Below are positions 27,028 to 35,116 of a stretch of 64,000 bases of DNA, in pieces (positions within the stretch are counted from its first letter, which is position 1; every line of letters starts with the position of its first letter). Position numbers and translations under genes: made by a program. The notes under the pieces were generated by a model. It was not told where the DNA came from. It worked only from the letters and a program-made list of their open reading frames with translations, and made no database searches. This DNA comes from Caballeronia temeraria. Lineage in GTDB: Bacteria; Pseudomonadota; Gammaproteobacteria; Burkholderiales; Burkholderiaceae. The stretch spans positions 124,001-188,000 of the forward strand of contig NZ_FCOI02000014.1 in NCBI RefSeq assembly GCF_001544795.2. The letters are read 5' to 3'.

Positions 27028-27050
27028 TCTGCAGCTGTGCCGTTAAGGGC

Positions 27051-28763
27051 TTAGCTGTTCTGGCCGTCGAGCTTGGCCTTGAGCAGCGCGCCGAGGTTGG
27101 TCGTGCCGGTCGCGGCGGCGTTCGAGTCGCCCTGCAGGCTGCGCATGGCTTCCTGCTGCTCGGCCGAATCCTTCGCCTTGATCGACAGGTTGATGCCACG
27201 CGACTTGCGATCGATGTTGATGATCATCGCGTTGACCTTCTCGCCTTCCTTCAGCACGTTGCGCGCATCTTCCACGCGGTCTTGCGCGATTTCCGAAGCA
27301 CGCAGGTAGCCTTCGACATCCGCCGTCAGCGTGACGACTGCACCCTTCGCGTCCACCGACTTCACGACGCCGTCGACGATTGCGCCCTTGTCGTTGATCG
27401 CGACGAAGTTGCTGAACGGGTCGCCTTCGAGCTGCTTGATGCCGAGCGAAATACGCTCCTTCTCGACGTCGATGCCCAGAACCACGGCTTCGACTTCGTC
27501 GCCCTTCTTGTACTTGCGGACGGCTTCTTCGCCGGTTTCCGACCACGACAGATCCGACAGGTGAACCAGACCGTCGATGCCGCCAGGCAGACCGATGAAC
27601 ACGCCGAAGTCGGTGATCGACTTGATGGCGCCGCTGATCTTGTCGCCCTTCTTGAAGTTGCGGCTGAAGTCATCCCACGGATTCGGCTTGCACTGCTTCA
27701 TGCCGAGCGAGATACGGCGGCGGTCTTCGTCGATTTCGAGAACCATGACTTCGACTTCGTCGCCCAGCTGGACAACCTTCGACGGCGCGACGTTCTTGTT
27801 GGTCCAGTCCATTTCCGACACGTGGACGAGGCCTTCGATGCCCGATTCCACTTCGACGAATGCGCCGTAGTCGGTGATGTTCGTGACCTTGCCGAACAGG
27901 CGCGTGCCCGACGGGTAACGGCGCGAGATGCCTTCCCACGGATCGTCGCCGAGCTGCTTGATGCCGAGCGAAACGCGGTTCTTCTCTTGGTCGAACTTGA
28001 GGATCTTGGCGGTGACTTCCTGGCCAACCGACAGCACTTCCGACGGGTGACGCACGCGGCGCCATGCGATGTCGGTGATGTGCAGCAGGCCGTCGATGCC
28101 GCCGAGGTCCACGAACGCGCCGTAGTCGGTGATGTTCTTGACCACGCCTTCGACGATCGCGCCTTCCTTCAGCGTCTCGAGCAGCTTCGCGCGCTCTTCG
28201 CCCTGCGTCGCTTCGATGACCGCGCGGCGCGACAGCACCACGTTGTTACGCTTGCGATCGAGCTTGATGACGCGGAATTCGAGCGTCTTGCCTTCGTACG
28301 GCGTCGTGTCCTTGACCGGACGCGTGTCGACCAGCGAACCCGGCAGGAACGCGCGGATGCCGTTGACCATCACGGTCATGCCGCCCTTGACCTTGCCGGT
28401 GATCGTGCCGGTCACGAGTTCGTTGTTGTCCAGCGCCTTTTCCAGCGACAGCCACGAAGCGAGACGCTTCGCCTTGTCGCGCGACAGGATGGTGTCGCCA
28501 TAGCCGTTTTCCAGCGCGTCGATCGCGACGGAAACGAAGTCGCCCGCCTGCACTTCCACTTCACCCGCGTCGTTCAGGAACTCTTCGAGCGGAATATAGG
28601 CTTCGGACTTGAGACCAGCGTTGACGACCACGAAGTTGTGGTCGACACGCACGACTTCGGCGGAAATCACTTCGCCGGCGCGCATGTCCTGCTTGGTCAG
28701 CGACTCTTCGAACAGAGCCGCAAAGGATTCGGTATTCGGGGTGGAGGTTTGCAGGTCGGACAT
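27051..28763 (-). CDS. rpsA: 30S ribosomal protein S1
   Basis: 570-residue S1 with six OB-fold S1 repeats (for example ITDYGAFVDLGGIDGLLHIT and ITDYGAFVEVESGIEGLVHV), which recruits mRNA to the 30S subunit. MSDLQTSTPNTESFAALFEE is the expected N-terminus. The leader just before the ATG reads AAATACAGATTTTT, with no Shine-Dalgarno, as is known for autoregulated E. coli rpsA. Confidence 0.99.
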   Translation of the reverse strand: MSDLQTSTPNTESFAALFEESLTKQDMRAGEVISAEVVRVDHNFVVVNAGLKSEAYIPLEEFLNDAGEVEVQAGDFVSVAIDALENGYGDTILSRDKAKRLASWLSLEKALDNNELVTGTITGKVKGGMTVMVNGIRAFLPGSLVDTRPVKDTTPYEGKTLEFRVIKLDRKRNNVVLSRRAVIEATQGEERAKLLETLKEGAIVEGVVKNITDYGAFVDLGGIDGLLHITDIAWRRVRHPSEVLSVGQEVTAKILKFDQEKNRVSLGIKQLGDDPWEGISRRYPSGTRLFGKVTNITDYGAFVEVESGIEGLVHVSEMDWTNKNVAPSKVVQLGDEVEVMVLEIDEDRRRISLGMKQCKPNPWDDFSRNFKKGDKISGAIKSITDFGVFIGLPGGIDGLVHLSDLSWSETGEEAVRKYKKGDEVEAVVLGIDVEKERISLGIKQLEGDPFSNFVAINDKGAIVDGVVKSVDAKGAVVTLTADVEGYLRASEIAQDRVEDARNVLKEGEKVNAMIINIDRKSRGINLSIKAKDSAEQQEAMRSLQGDSNAAATGTTNLGALLKAKLDGQNS

Positions 28764-28864
28764 AAAAATCTGTATTTGCACGGCTTTTGCGCGGTGGTTC
28801 CGAATGAACCGGCGGGTTTGACCCAAAAGCGCAACGCCATACGGGGTTAAGAGGTTTAACACAC

Positions 28865-28883
28865 GCTCCGCTTCTGGCGGAGC
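28865..28883. repeat. Hairpin between cmk and rpsA
   Basis: Perfect seven-base arms GCTCCGC / GCGGAGC with a TTCTG loop. No U run follows on either side, so it may be an mRNA processing or stability element and not a terminator. Confidence 0.5.
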
Positions 28884-28907
28884 ACCTTACTGAACTACAA
28901 AAACTCA

Positions 28908-29588
28908 CTACACGCGAACTTCGCTGTACCAGCCGATGATCCGTTCGACCGCTTGATCGATCGACAGACCGGAGGTGTCCAGCGTCTTCGCATCCGCAGC
29001 AGGCTTGAGCGGCGCGGCGCTCCGGTTCATGTCCCGGGCGTCGCGTGCGCGCAAATCACGCAGCAAGTCATCCATATTAGCAGAAAAACCTTTTTGCATC
29101 AATTGCTTATGCCGTCTGGCCGCGCGTGCCTCGACGCTCGCGGTCAAAAACACCTTCAGCGTGGCGTCCGGGAAGATCACGGTGCCCATGTCGCGGCCGT
29201 CGGCGACAAGGCCCGGGCGCTTGCGAAAGGCCCGCTGACGCGCGATAAGCGCCTGCCGCACTTCGGGATGCACGGCGATCGCGGAGGCGCGGTTGCCGAT
29301 TTCTTCCTTGCGGATTTCGCCCGATACGTCCACGCCGTCGAGCTGCGCGCAGCCTTCGCGGAACGTGATATGGAGCGCTTCGACCAGTTTTGCAAGGCCG
29401 GGCGCGTCGTCAGCTTCGACCTCGTAGCGGAGGCTCGCGAGCGCCGCGAGCCGGTACAGCGCACCGCTGTCGAGCAGGTGAAAGCCGAGCGTCGCGGCGA
29501 CGATTGCCGCGACCGTGCCCTTGCCCGATGCCGTCGGCCCGTCGATGGTGATTACAGGAGTGGGGTCGAAAGGACGGGTCGGTTTCAT
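28908..29588 (-). CDS. cmk: Cytidylate kinase
   Basis: 226-residue CMP/dCMP kinase. P-loop ITIDGPTASGKGTVAA; LVADGRDMGTVIFPDA; RDARDMNRSAAPLKPA and the C-terminal LDTSGLSIDQAVERI are all typical. Start ATG 29588 is chosen; the frame continues to 29648 without similarity. Between aroA and rpsA as in the proteobacterial supraoperon. Confidence 0.97.
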   Translation of the reverse strand: MKPTRPFDPTPVITIDGPTASGKGTVAAIVAATLGFHLLDSGALYRLAALASLRYEVEADDAPGLAKLVEALHITFREGCAQLDGVDVSGEIRKEEIGNRASAIAVHPEVRQALIARQRAFRKRPGLVADGRDMGTVIFPDATLKVFLTASVEARAARRHKQLMQKGFSANMDDLLRDLRARDARDMNRSAAPLKPAADAKTLDTSGLSIDQAVERIIGWYSEVRV

Positions 29589-29649
29589 GGGTTCTTCGCG
29601 TTCTGGCCCGTTATTACGGTAGTTGAAGTCGATGGCATCGCGTTTCACG

Positions 29650-30954
29650 TCATGCCCTCACGAGCGTCGAGAAACGCTCGAAGTAGTCCGGGAAGGTCTT
29701 GTTCACGCACTTCGGATCGTTGATGCGCACCGGCACGCCGCCGAGACTCACGAGCGAGAAGCACATCGCCATGCGGTGATCGTCGTAGGTGTCGATCGCG
29801 GCGTCCGGCGTCAGTGCCGCCGGCGGCGTGACGACGAGATAGTCCGCGCCCTCTTCCACCGTCGCGCCGACCTTGCGCAGCTCGGTCGCCATCGCGGCGA
29901 TGCGGTCGGTTTCCTTCACGCGCCAGCTCGCGATGTTACGCAGCGTCGTCGTGCCGCTTGCGAAAAGCGCGGCCACGGCAATCGTCATCGCGGCATCGGG
30001 GATCAGGTTGAAGTCCATGTCGATGGGCGCAAGCCTGCCGTCGTCCGACTCGACGCCGCGCACTTCGATCCAGTCCTCGCCCATCATCACGTTCGCGCCC
30101 ATCCGATTCAGCGCATCCGCGAAACCGACGTCGCCCTGAATGCTCGAACGCCCTACGCCTTGCACGCGCACCGGCCCGTGTCCGATCGCACCCGCGGCCA
30201 GAAAATACGACGCCGACGACGCATCGCCTTCGACCATGATCGCGCCCGGCGACGTGTAGCTCACGCCGGCGGGAATCGTGAAGCGCGTCCAGCCGTCGCG
30301 CTCGACGCTCACGCCGAAGCGCTCCATCAAACGAATGGTGATGTCGATGTACGGCTTCGAGATAAGTTCGCCTTCGATCTCGATCGTAACGGGACCGTTA
30401 CGGCCCTGCACGACCGGCAGGCTCATCAGCAGCGCGGTGAGAAACTGGCTCGACACGTCGCCGCGCACGCGAATCGGACGGTCGACAGCGATCTTCGCGG
30501 CGTGAATCCGGAGCGGCGGAAAGCCGTCGTTGAGTTCGTAATCGATCGCGGCGCCGATCTGGCGCAGCCCGTCGACGAGATCGCCGATCGGCCGCTCGTG
30601 CATGCGCGGCACGCCGTGCACGCGATACTCGCCGCCGTTCACGGCCAGCGCCGCGGTCAGCGGACGCACCGCCGTGCCCGCGTTGCCGAGAAACAGCTCC
30701 GCCGATTTCGACGGAAACGCGCCGCCCGTCCCGCCGACGATCACGCGCTCGCCCTCTTCACGCACGGCGACGCCGAGGTTCTTGAGCGCGGCGATCATCA
30801 CGCGCGTGTCGTCGGAATCGAGCAGATTCGTGATGGACGTTTCGCCGTTCGCGAGCGCCGCGAGCAGCAGCACGCGGTTCGAAATGCTCTTCGAGCCGGG
30901 CAAGCGCACCGTGCCGGACGCGCGGGAGAAAGGTCCGAGATCGAGGTGTTCCAT
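29650..30954 (-). CDS. aroA: 3-phosphoshikimate 1-carboxyvinyltransferase (EPSP synthase)
   Basis: 434-residue shikimate-pathway enzyme. PEP/S3P site LPGSKSISNRVLLLAAL; LFLGNAGTAVRPLTAAL with the Gly and Pro of glyphosate-sensitive class I enzymes; KETDRIAAMATELRKVG and DDHRMAMCFSL. It lies 24 bases after tyrA, not fused to it as in Pseudomonas. Confidence 0.98.
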   Translation of the reverse strand: MEHLDLGPFSRASGTVRLPGSKSISNRVLLLAALANGETSITNLLDSDDTRVMIAALKNLGVAVREEGERVIVGGTGGAFPSKSAELFLGNAGTAVRPLTAALAVNGGEYRVHGVPRMHERPIGDLVDGLRQIGAAIDYELNDGFPPLRIHAAKIAVDRPIRVRGDVSSQFLTALLMSLPVVQGRNGPVTIEIEGELISKPYIDITIRLMERFGVSVERDGWTRFTIPAGVSYTSPGAIMVEGDASSASYFLAAGAIGHGPVRVQGVGRSSIQGDVGFADALNRMGANVMMGEDWIEVRGVESDDGRLAPIDMDFNLIPDAAMTIAVAALFASGTTTLRNIASWRVKETDRIAAMATELRKVGATVEEGADYLVVTPPAALTPDAAIDTYDDHRMAMCFSLVSLGGVPVRINDPKCVNKTFPDYFERFSTLVRA

Positions 30955-30978
30955 AGTGTGTCCTTGGTTCTTCGCAGA

Positions 30979-31905
30979 TTACTTGGCGGCGATGTCGTTC
31001 GAAGGCTTGATGCCGCCGCGTTCCTGCCATTCTTTTCTCGCGACGCGCGAGCGCGCGAACGCCGCTTCGAGCGCCGCGCCATCCGACGCATCGATCGCCG
31101 CGCGAAAACGCGCGAGCACCGCGGTGTAATCGTCGAGCTCGGCGAGCAGCGCGGCGCGGTTCGCGAGACAGATATCGCGCCACATTTCCGGGCTCGATGC
31201 CGCGATACGCGTGAAATCGCGGAAACCGCCCGCGGCGAAGGAGAATTTCAGATCGGCGTCGGGCGTCTCGAGAATCTGGTCGACGAGCGCGAACGACAGC
31301 ACATGCGGCAAATGACTCACCGACGCGAACACGCGATCGTGCTGCGCCTCGCTCATCTGACGCACGCACGCGCCGGTCGCGCGCCACATCGACGCGATGC
31401 GCTTGACGTCATCCGCCGCATTCTCGGGCAGCGGACACAGCACGACGTTGCGTTCGACGTACAACTCCGGCAATGCGGCCTCGACGCCGCTCGACTCACG
31501 CCCGGCGATCGGATGCCCCGGCACGAACTGCGCGGCACGCGCGCCGAGCGCGCGCTTCGCCGCCGCGACGACATCGGTTTTCGTGCTGCCGGCGTCGGTG
31601 ACGATGGTCCGCGCGTCGAGAAACGGCGCGATGCGCGCGAGCAGCGGCTCGGTCTGCGCGACGGGCGCGGCGAGCAGCACGACGTCCGCGCCTTCGAGCG
31701 CTTTTGCCAGCGCGGTGTCGTCGTCGAGCGCGGCGGCTTCGTCGATCACGCCGAGTTCGAGCGCGCGTTCGACCGAAGCAGCCGAACGCCCCACGCCGAC
31801 GATGCGGCCCGCGAGCCCGGCGCGCTCACGCAACGCGCGAGCGAGCGATCCGCCGATGAGACCGACGCCGAAAATAACCAGTTTGTCGAAAGAGAACACA
31901 GCCAC
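30979..31905 (-). CDS. tyrA: Prephenate dehydrogenase
   Basis: 308-residue NAD(P)-dependent dehydrogenase making 4-hydroxyphenylpyruvate for tyrosine (or arogenate dehydrogenase in cyclohexadienyl forms). Nucleotide site LVIFGVGLIGGSLARALRER; FVPGHPIAGRESSGVEAALP and SHLPHVLSFALVDQI are typical. Monofunctional: no chorismate mutase and no ACT domain. 54 bases after pheA. Confidence 0.95.
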   Translation of the reverse strand: MAVFSFDKLVIFGVGLIGGSLARALRERAGLAGRIVGVGRSAASVERALELGVIDEAAALDDDTALAKALEGADVVLLAAPVAQTEPLLARIAPFLDARTIVTDAGSTKTDVVAAAKRALGARAAQFVPGHPIAGRESSGVEAALPELYVERNVVLCPLPENAADDVKRIASMWRATGACVRQMSEAQHDRVFASVSHLPHVLSFALVDQILETPDADLKFSFAAGGFRDFTRIAASSPEMWRDICLANRAALLAELDDYTAVLARFRAAIDASDGAALEAAFARSRVARKEWQERGGIKPSNDIAAK

Positions 31906-31959
31906 GGGACATCGATAAAAACGCGTCGTGCGACGCGGATTGCACAGGAAGCGAACGGT

Positions 31960-33042
31960 TCAGCGCGCCCGCGGATACGAACCGAGGATCTTCAGGAACG
32001 CGGACTTGCGCCCGAGTTCGTCGAGCGCGGCGGCAACCGCGGCATCGTCGCGATGGCCTTCGATGTCGATATAAAAGTAGTACTCCCACGCGCCCGAGCG
32101 CGCCGGGCGCGATTCGAACCGCGTCATCGAGACGCCGTGCTTCGCGAGCGGCTCGAGCAGCTTGAACACTGCGCCGGACTCGTTCTTCACCGTGACGATG
32201 AGCGAAGTCTGATCGTGACCGCTCGAATCCGTCGGCTGCTTGCCGACGATCACGAAACGCGTGCGATTGTGCGGATCGTCCTGAATCATCGAGAACACGA
32301 CGCCGAGACCGTAGTGCGTCGCGGCGCGATCGCCGGCGATGGCCGCGACCGTAGAATCCTCGACCGCCATGCGCGCGGCTTCCGCATTGCTCGACACCGC
32401 GTGGCGCTCCAGGTGCGGCGCGTTCGCGGAGAGCCAGCGCTGGCACTGCGCGAGCGCTTGCGGATGCGCGCATACGCGCTTCACGCCGTCGAGCGTGCCC
32501 GATGCCGTCAGCAGATTGTGATGGATCGGCAACGCGAGTTCGCCGCCGATCAAAAGCGAGGTCTGCAGCAGCAGATCCAGCGTGCGCGACACCGCGCCTT
32601 CCGCCGAATTCTCGACCGGCACGACGCCGTACTGCGCGGCGCCCGCTTCGACGGCGCGGAACACTTCGTCGATCGACGGGCACGGCACGCCCTGAATCGA
32701 ATGCCCGAAGTATTCGAACATCGCCTGTTCGCTGTACGTGCCGACCGGCCCGAGAAACGCGGCGCTGATGGTCTGTTCGAGCGCGCGGCTCGCGGCCATG
32801 ATCTCGCGCCAGATCGACGCGATCTGGTCGTCGGCGAGCGGGCCGTCGCTCATTTCCTGCAAACGCGCGATGACCTGCATCTCACGCTCCGGACGAAACA
32901 CGGGCGCATTGAAATGCTTCTTCACCTCGCCGACTTCCAGCGCGACGGAAGCACGCTGATTCAGCAGCGCGATGAGTTGCGCGTCGAGCGCGTCGATGCG
33001 CTCACGCAGCGGTTTGAGTCTTGAATTGAGATCGTCGTCCAT
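31960..33042 (-). CDS. pheA: Chorismate mutase / prephenate dehydratase (P-protein)
   Basis: 360-residue bifunctional enzyme of phenylalanine synthesis. Residues 1-90 are an AroQ mutase (LKPLRERIDALDAQLIALLN). The dehydratase follows (FLGPVGTYSEQAMFEYFG; catalytic TRF in NRTRFVIVGKQ). The ACT domain has SGAVFKLLEPLAKHGVSMTR and ESRP, the phenylalanine-binding motifs. It lies 26 bases after serC. Confidence 0.98.
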   Translation of the reverse strand: MDDDLNSRLKPLRERIDALDAQLIALLNQRASVALEVGEVKKHFNAPVFRPEREMQVIARLQEMSDGPLADDQIASIWREIMAASRALEQTISAAFLGPVGTYSEQAMFEYFGHSIQGVPCPSIDEVFRAVEAGAAQYGVVPVENSAEGAVSRTLDLLLQTSLLIGGELALPIHHNLLTASGTLDGVKRVCAHPQALAQCQRWLSANAPHLERHAVSSNAEAARMAVEDSTVAAIAGDRAATHYGLGVVFSMIQDDPHNRTRFVIVGKQPTDSSGHDQTSLIVTVKNESGAVFKLLEPLAKHGVSMTRFESRPARSGAWEYYFYIDIEGHRDDAAVAAALDELGRKSAFLKILGSYPRAR

Positions 33043-33068
33043 GCGGTGCTTGATGTTTGAAGCCAGGT

Positions 33069-34151
33069 TTAAGCGCTTTCGCGCTCGAATTCCTTCATGT
33101 AATCGACGAGCGCTTTGACGCCCTCGATCGGCACCGCGTTGTAGATCGATGCCCGCATGCCGCCGACGGACTTGTGGCCCTTCAGTTGCAACAGCCCGCG
33201 CGCCTTCGCGCCGGCCAGAAAATCGGTATTGCGCGATTCGTCGGCAAGGAAGAACGGCACGTTCATGCGCGAACGGTTCTGGCGCTCGACCTTGTTGACG
33301 TAGAAATCGCTGGAATCGATGGTGTCGTACAGCAGCTTCGCCTTTTCGACGTTGCGCGCCTCGATCGCCTTCAGGCCGCCCTGCTTCTTCAGCCACTTGA
33401 AGACGAGCCCGGCGATGTAGATCGCGTAGGTGGGCGGCGTGTTGTACATCGAGTTGTTCTCGGCGACGATCTTCCATTCGAACGCCGACGGACAAATGGC
33501 CAGCGCGCGGTCGAGCAGATCCTCGCGCACGATCACGACGGTCACGCCCGCCATGCCGATGTTCTTCTGCGCGCCGCCGAAGAGCACGCCGTATTTGGCG
33601 ATGTCCATCGGGCGCGACAGGATGTGCGACGACGCATCCGCGACGAGCGGGATGTCGCCCAGATCGGGAATCTCGAAGGCTTCGACGCCGTCGATGGTTT
33701 CGTTGCTGCACAGATGCACGTAAGCCGGATCGTCCGACAGCTTCCATTCGCTGAAGGCCGGCACGCGCGTGAAGCCTGCTTCGGTCTTGCCGTTCGCCGC
33801 GAGATGCGGCGTGCAATACTTTTGCGCTTCCTTGAACGATTTCGTCGACCACGAACCGGTCACGACGAAGTCTGCGGTCTGCTTCTTGCCGAGCAGGTTC
33901 ATCGGCACGATGGCGTTTTCGCCGATGCCGCCGCCCTGCAGAAACAGGATGCGATGCGACGCCGGCACATTCAGCAGCTCGCGCAGATCGGTGAGCGCCG
34001 CCTCGTGGATCGACATGAACTCCGCGCCGCGGTGGCTCATTTCCATCACGCTCATGCCGCTGCCTTGCCAGTCGAGCATTTCATCGGCTGCTTGCCTCAG
34101 GACTTCTTCTGGCATGGCGGCTGGGCCGGCGGAGAAATTGAACACGCGCAT
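33069..34151 (-). CDS. serC: Phosphoserine aminotransferase
   Basis: 360-residue PLP enzyme of serine and pyridoxal phosphate synthesis. N-terminus MRVFNFSAGPAAMPEEVLRQ; PLP lysine in VVTGSWSTKSFKEA; GMRASIYNAVPIEGVKALVD at the C-terminus. ATG 34151 is the family start. First gene of serC-pheA-tyrA-aroA-cmk-rpsA-ihfB. Confidence 0.98.
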   Translation of the reverse strand: MRVFNFSAGPAAMPEEVLRQAADEMLDWQGSGMSVMEMSHRGAEFMSIHEAALTDLRELLNVPASHRILFLQGGGIGENAIVPMNLLGKKQTADFVVTGSWSTKSFKEAQKYCTPHLAANGKTEAGFTRVPAFSEWKLSDDPAYVHLCSNETIDGVEAFEIPDLGDIPLVADASSHILSRPMDIAKYGVLFGGAQKNIGMAGVTVVIVREDLLDRALAICPSAFEWKIVAENNSMYNTPPTYAIYIAGLVFKWLKKQGGLKAIEARNVEKAKLLYDTIDSSDFYVNKVERQNRSRMNVPFFLADESRNTDFLAGAKARGLLQLKGHKSVGGMRASIYNAVPIEGVKALVDYMKEFERESA

Positions 34152-34237
34152 CTGGAGATCCCGGAAATTCTGATTCGACAGGCGCGAATTGCACGGCGAA
34201 TGCAACGAAAACCGCGCCTTCACCGTTTCCACGCCCG

Positions 34238-34277
34238 AAAAAGAAATGGCTGCTTGCGCTCACGCGCAAACAGCCAT
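34238..34277 (-). repeat. Long palindrome with U tract downstream of the serC promoter
   Basis: Minus strand: ATGGCTG, T, TTGCGC, loop GTGA, GCGCAA, G, CAGCCAT, then TTCTTTTT. Thirteen paired bases with one mismatch. It has the form of an intrinsic terminator, but its 5' arm overlaps the predicted -10 of serC. Confidence 0.7.
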
Positions 34278-34304
34278 TATCGCACTGTCCTGAAAACCCG
34301 CCAA
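34276..34304 (-). promoter_or_regulatory. Predicted serC promoter
   Basis: Minus strand: TTGGCG (34304-34299), 17-base spacer, GATAAT (34281-34276). The -35 lies inside the terminator of the upstream gene. Start would be near 34269. Confidence 0.55.
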
Positions 34305-34335
34305 TGCACGGGGCGGCGAGCCCCGCTGGCGGATT
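34293..34335 (-). terminator. Terminator of the DUF2059 gene
   Basis: Minus strand: CCGCCA and TGGCGG outer arms with an inner GGGGC/GCCCC stem, then GUUUUC. Confidence 0.7.
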
Positions 34336-34359
34336 TGCGTCAGACCGATGCCGCCGGGC

Positions 34360-34974
34360 TTACTTGGCGGGCTTGACGCTCGCCACTTCCTGATCGGCTT
34401 GCGTGCGCGTTGCCTTGATGGCTTGCGGCATGTACTTCTGCATCAGACCGTTCACGACGTCGCGGCCAACCTGGTCCTGGACCTGGATGAACTTGCGGCC
34501 AGTCGTGCTCTTGTAGAAGTTGGTCAGATCCTTGATCTCGTCCGTCGAGTAGTACTTCGCGTATGCGTCGTACTGAGCCTGCATCGCGTCCTTGCGGAAT
34601 GCGTCGGTTGCGAAGACCTGGCCAGCGGAATCGACCAGCTTCGGCACTGCGTTCTTCTGCAGCGCCGGAACGGCAGCCTGCTTCTGCTTGTCGTTCATCG
34701 TCTTGTTCTCGGACAGCGCGTCCGAGAGGATCGCCGGCACGAGCTGCTTCGATTGCATCTGCGCGCTGTTACCAATCGCACCGACCAGCTTCTGTGCGTC
34801 GATCGCGTCGAGCAGGTCCTTGATCGCGGCTTGCTTGGCCGGATCAACCGGTGCTGCTGCGGCTGCCGGTGCGGCCGTTTGCGCGGGCGCCTGATTCTGA
34901 AGCGACTGAGCCATCGCGAAGGTCGGCACGAAAGCGGCCAGCAACATCCACTGCTTGAAACGTCCTTGCATCAT
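34360..34974 (-). CDS. DUF2059 domain exported protein
   Basis: 204 residues. Signal peptide (WMLLAAFVPTFAMA) followed by a Pro/Ala-rich linker and a helical DUF2059 domain with KYYSTDEIKDLTNFYKSTTG and DQVGRDVVNGLMQKYMPQA. The domain has no assigned function; members are periplasmic. It sits between gyrA and serC, with its own terminator. Confidence 0.88.
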   Translation of the reverse strand: MMQGRFKQWMLLAAFVPTFAMAQSLQNQAPAQTAAPAAAAAPVDPAKQAAIKDLLDAIDAQKLVGAIGNSAQMQSKQLVPAILSDALSENKTMNDKQKQAAVPALQKNAVPKLVDSAGQVFATDAFRKDAMQAQYDAYAKYYSTDEIKDLTNFYKSTTGRKFIQVQDQVGRDVVNGLMQKYMPQAIKATRTQADQEVASVKPAK

Positions 34975-35116
34975 TACTCCCTGTAAAAAATATCCAGTTC
35001 AGCACTGTCGACGAGCTTTGCGCGTCTTTCCGACGCCGGCTACGAGCTCACGTCGCGCAGCTTAACTAATCCGAGCTTTCAAAAGCGATAACGAGAGACT
35101 TACGACACAAAAAATA

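Noticed and set aside
29623..33024. A 1133-codon open frame on the plus strand, and similar ones at 35144-38029 (plus) and 45246-48155 (minus).
   Set aside because: Each lies opposite well-identified genes (tyrA/aroA/pheA, gyrA, fdsA) and reads as Arg/His/Asp-rich low-complexity protein, the usual shadow of GC-rich codon use.
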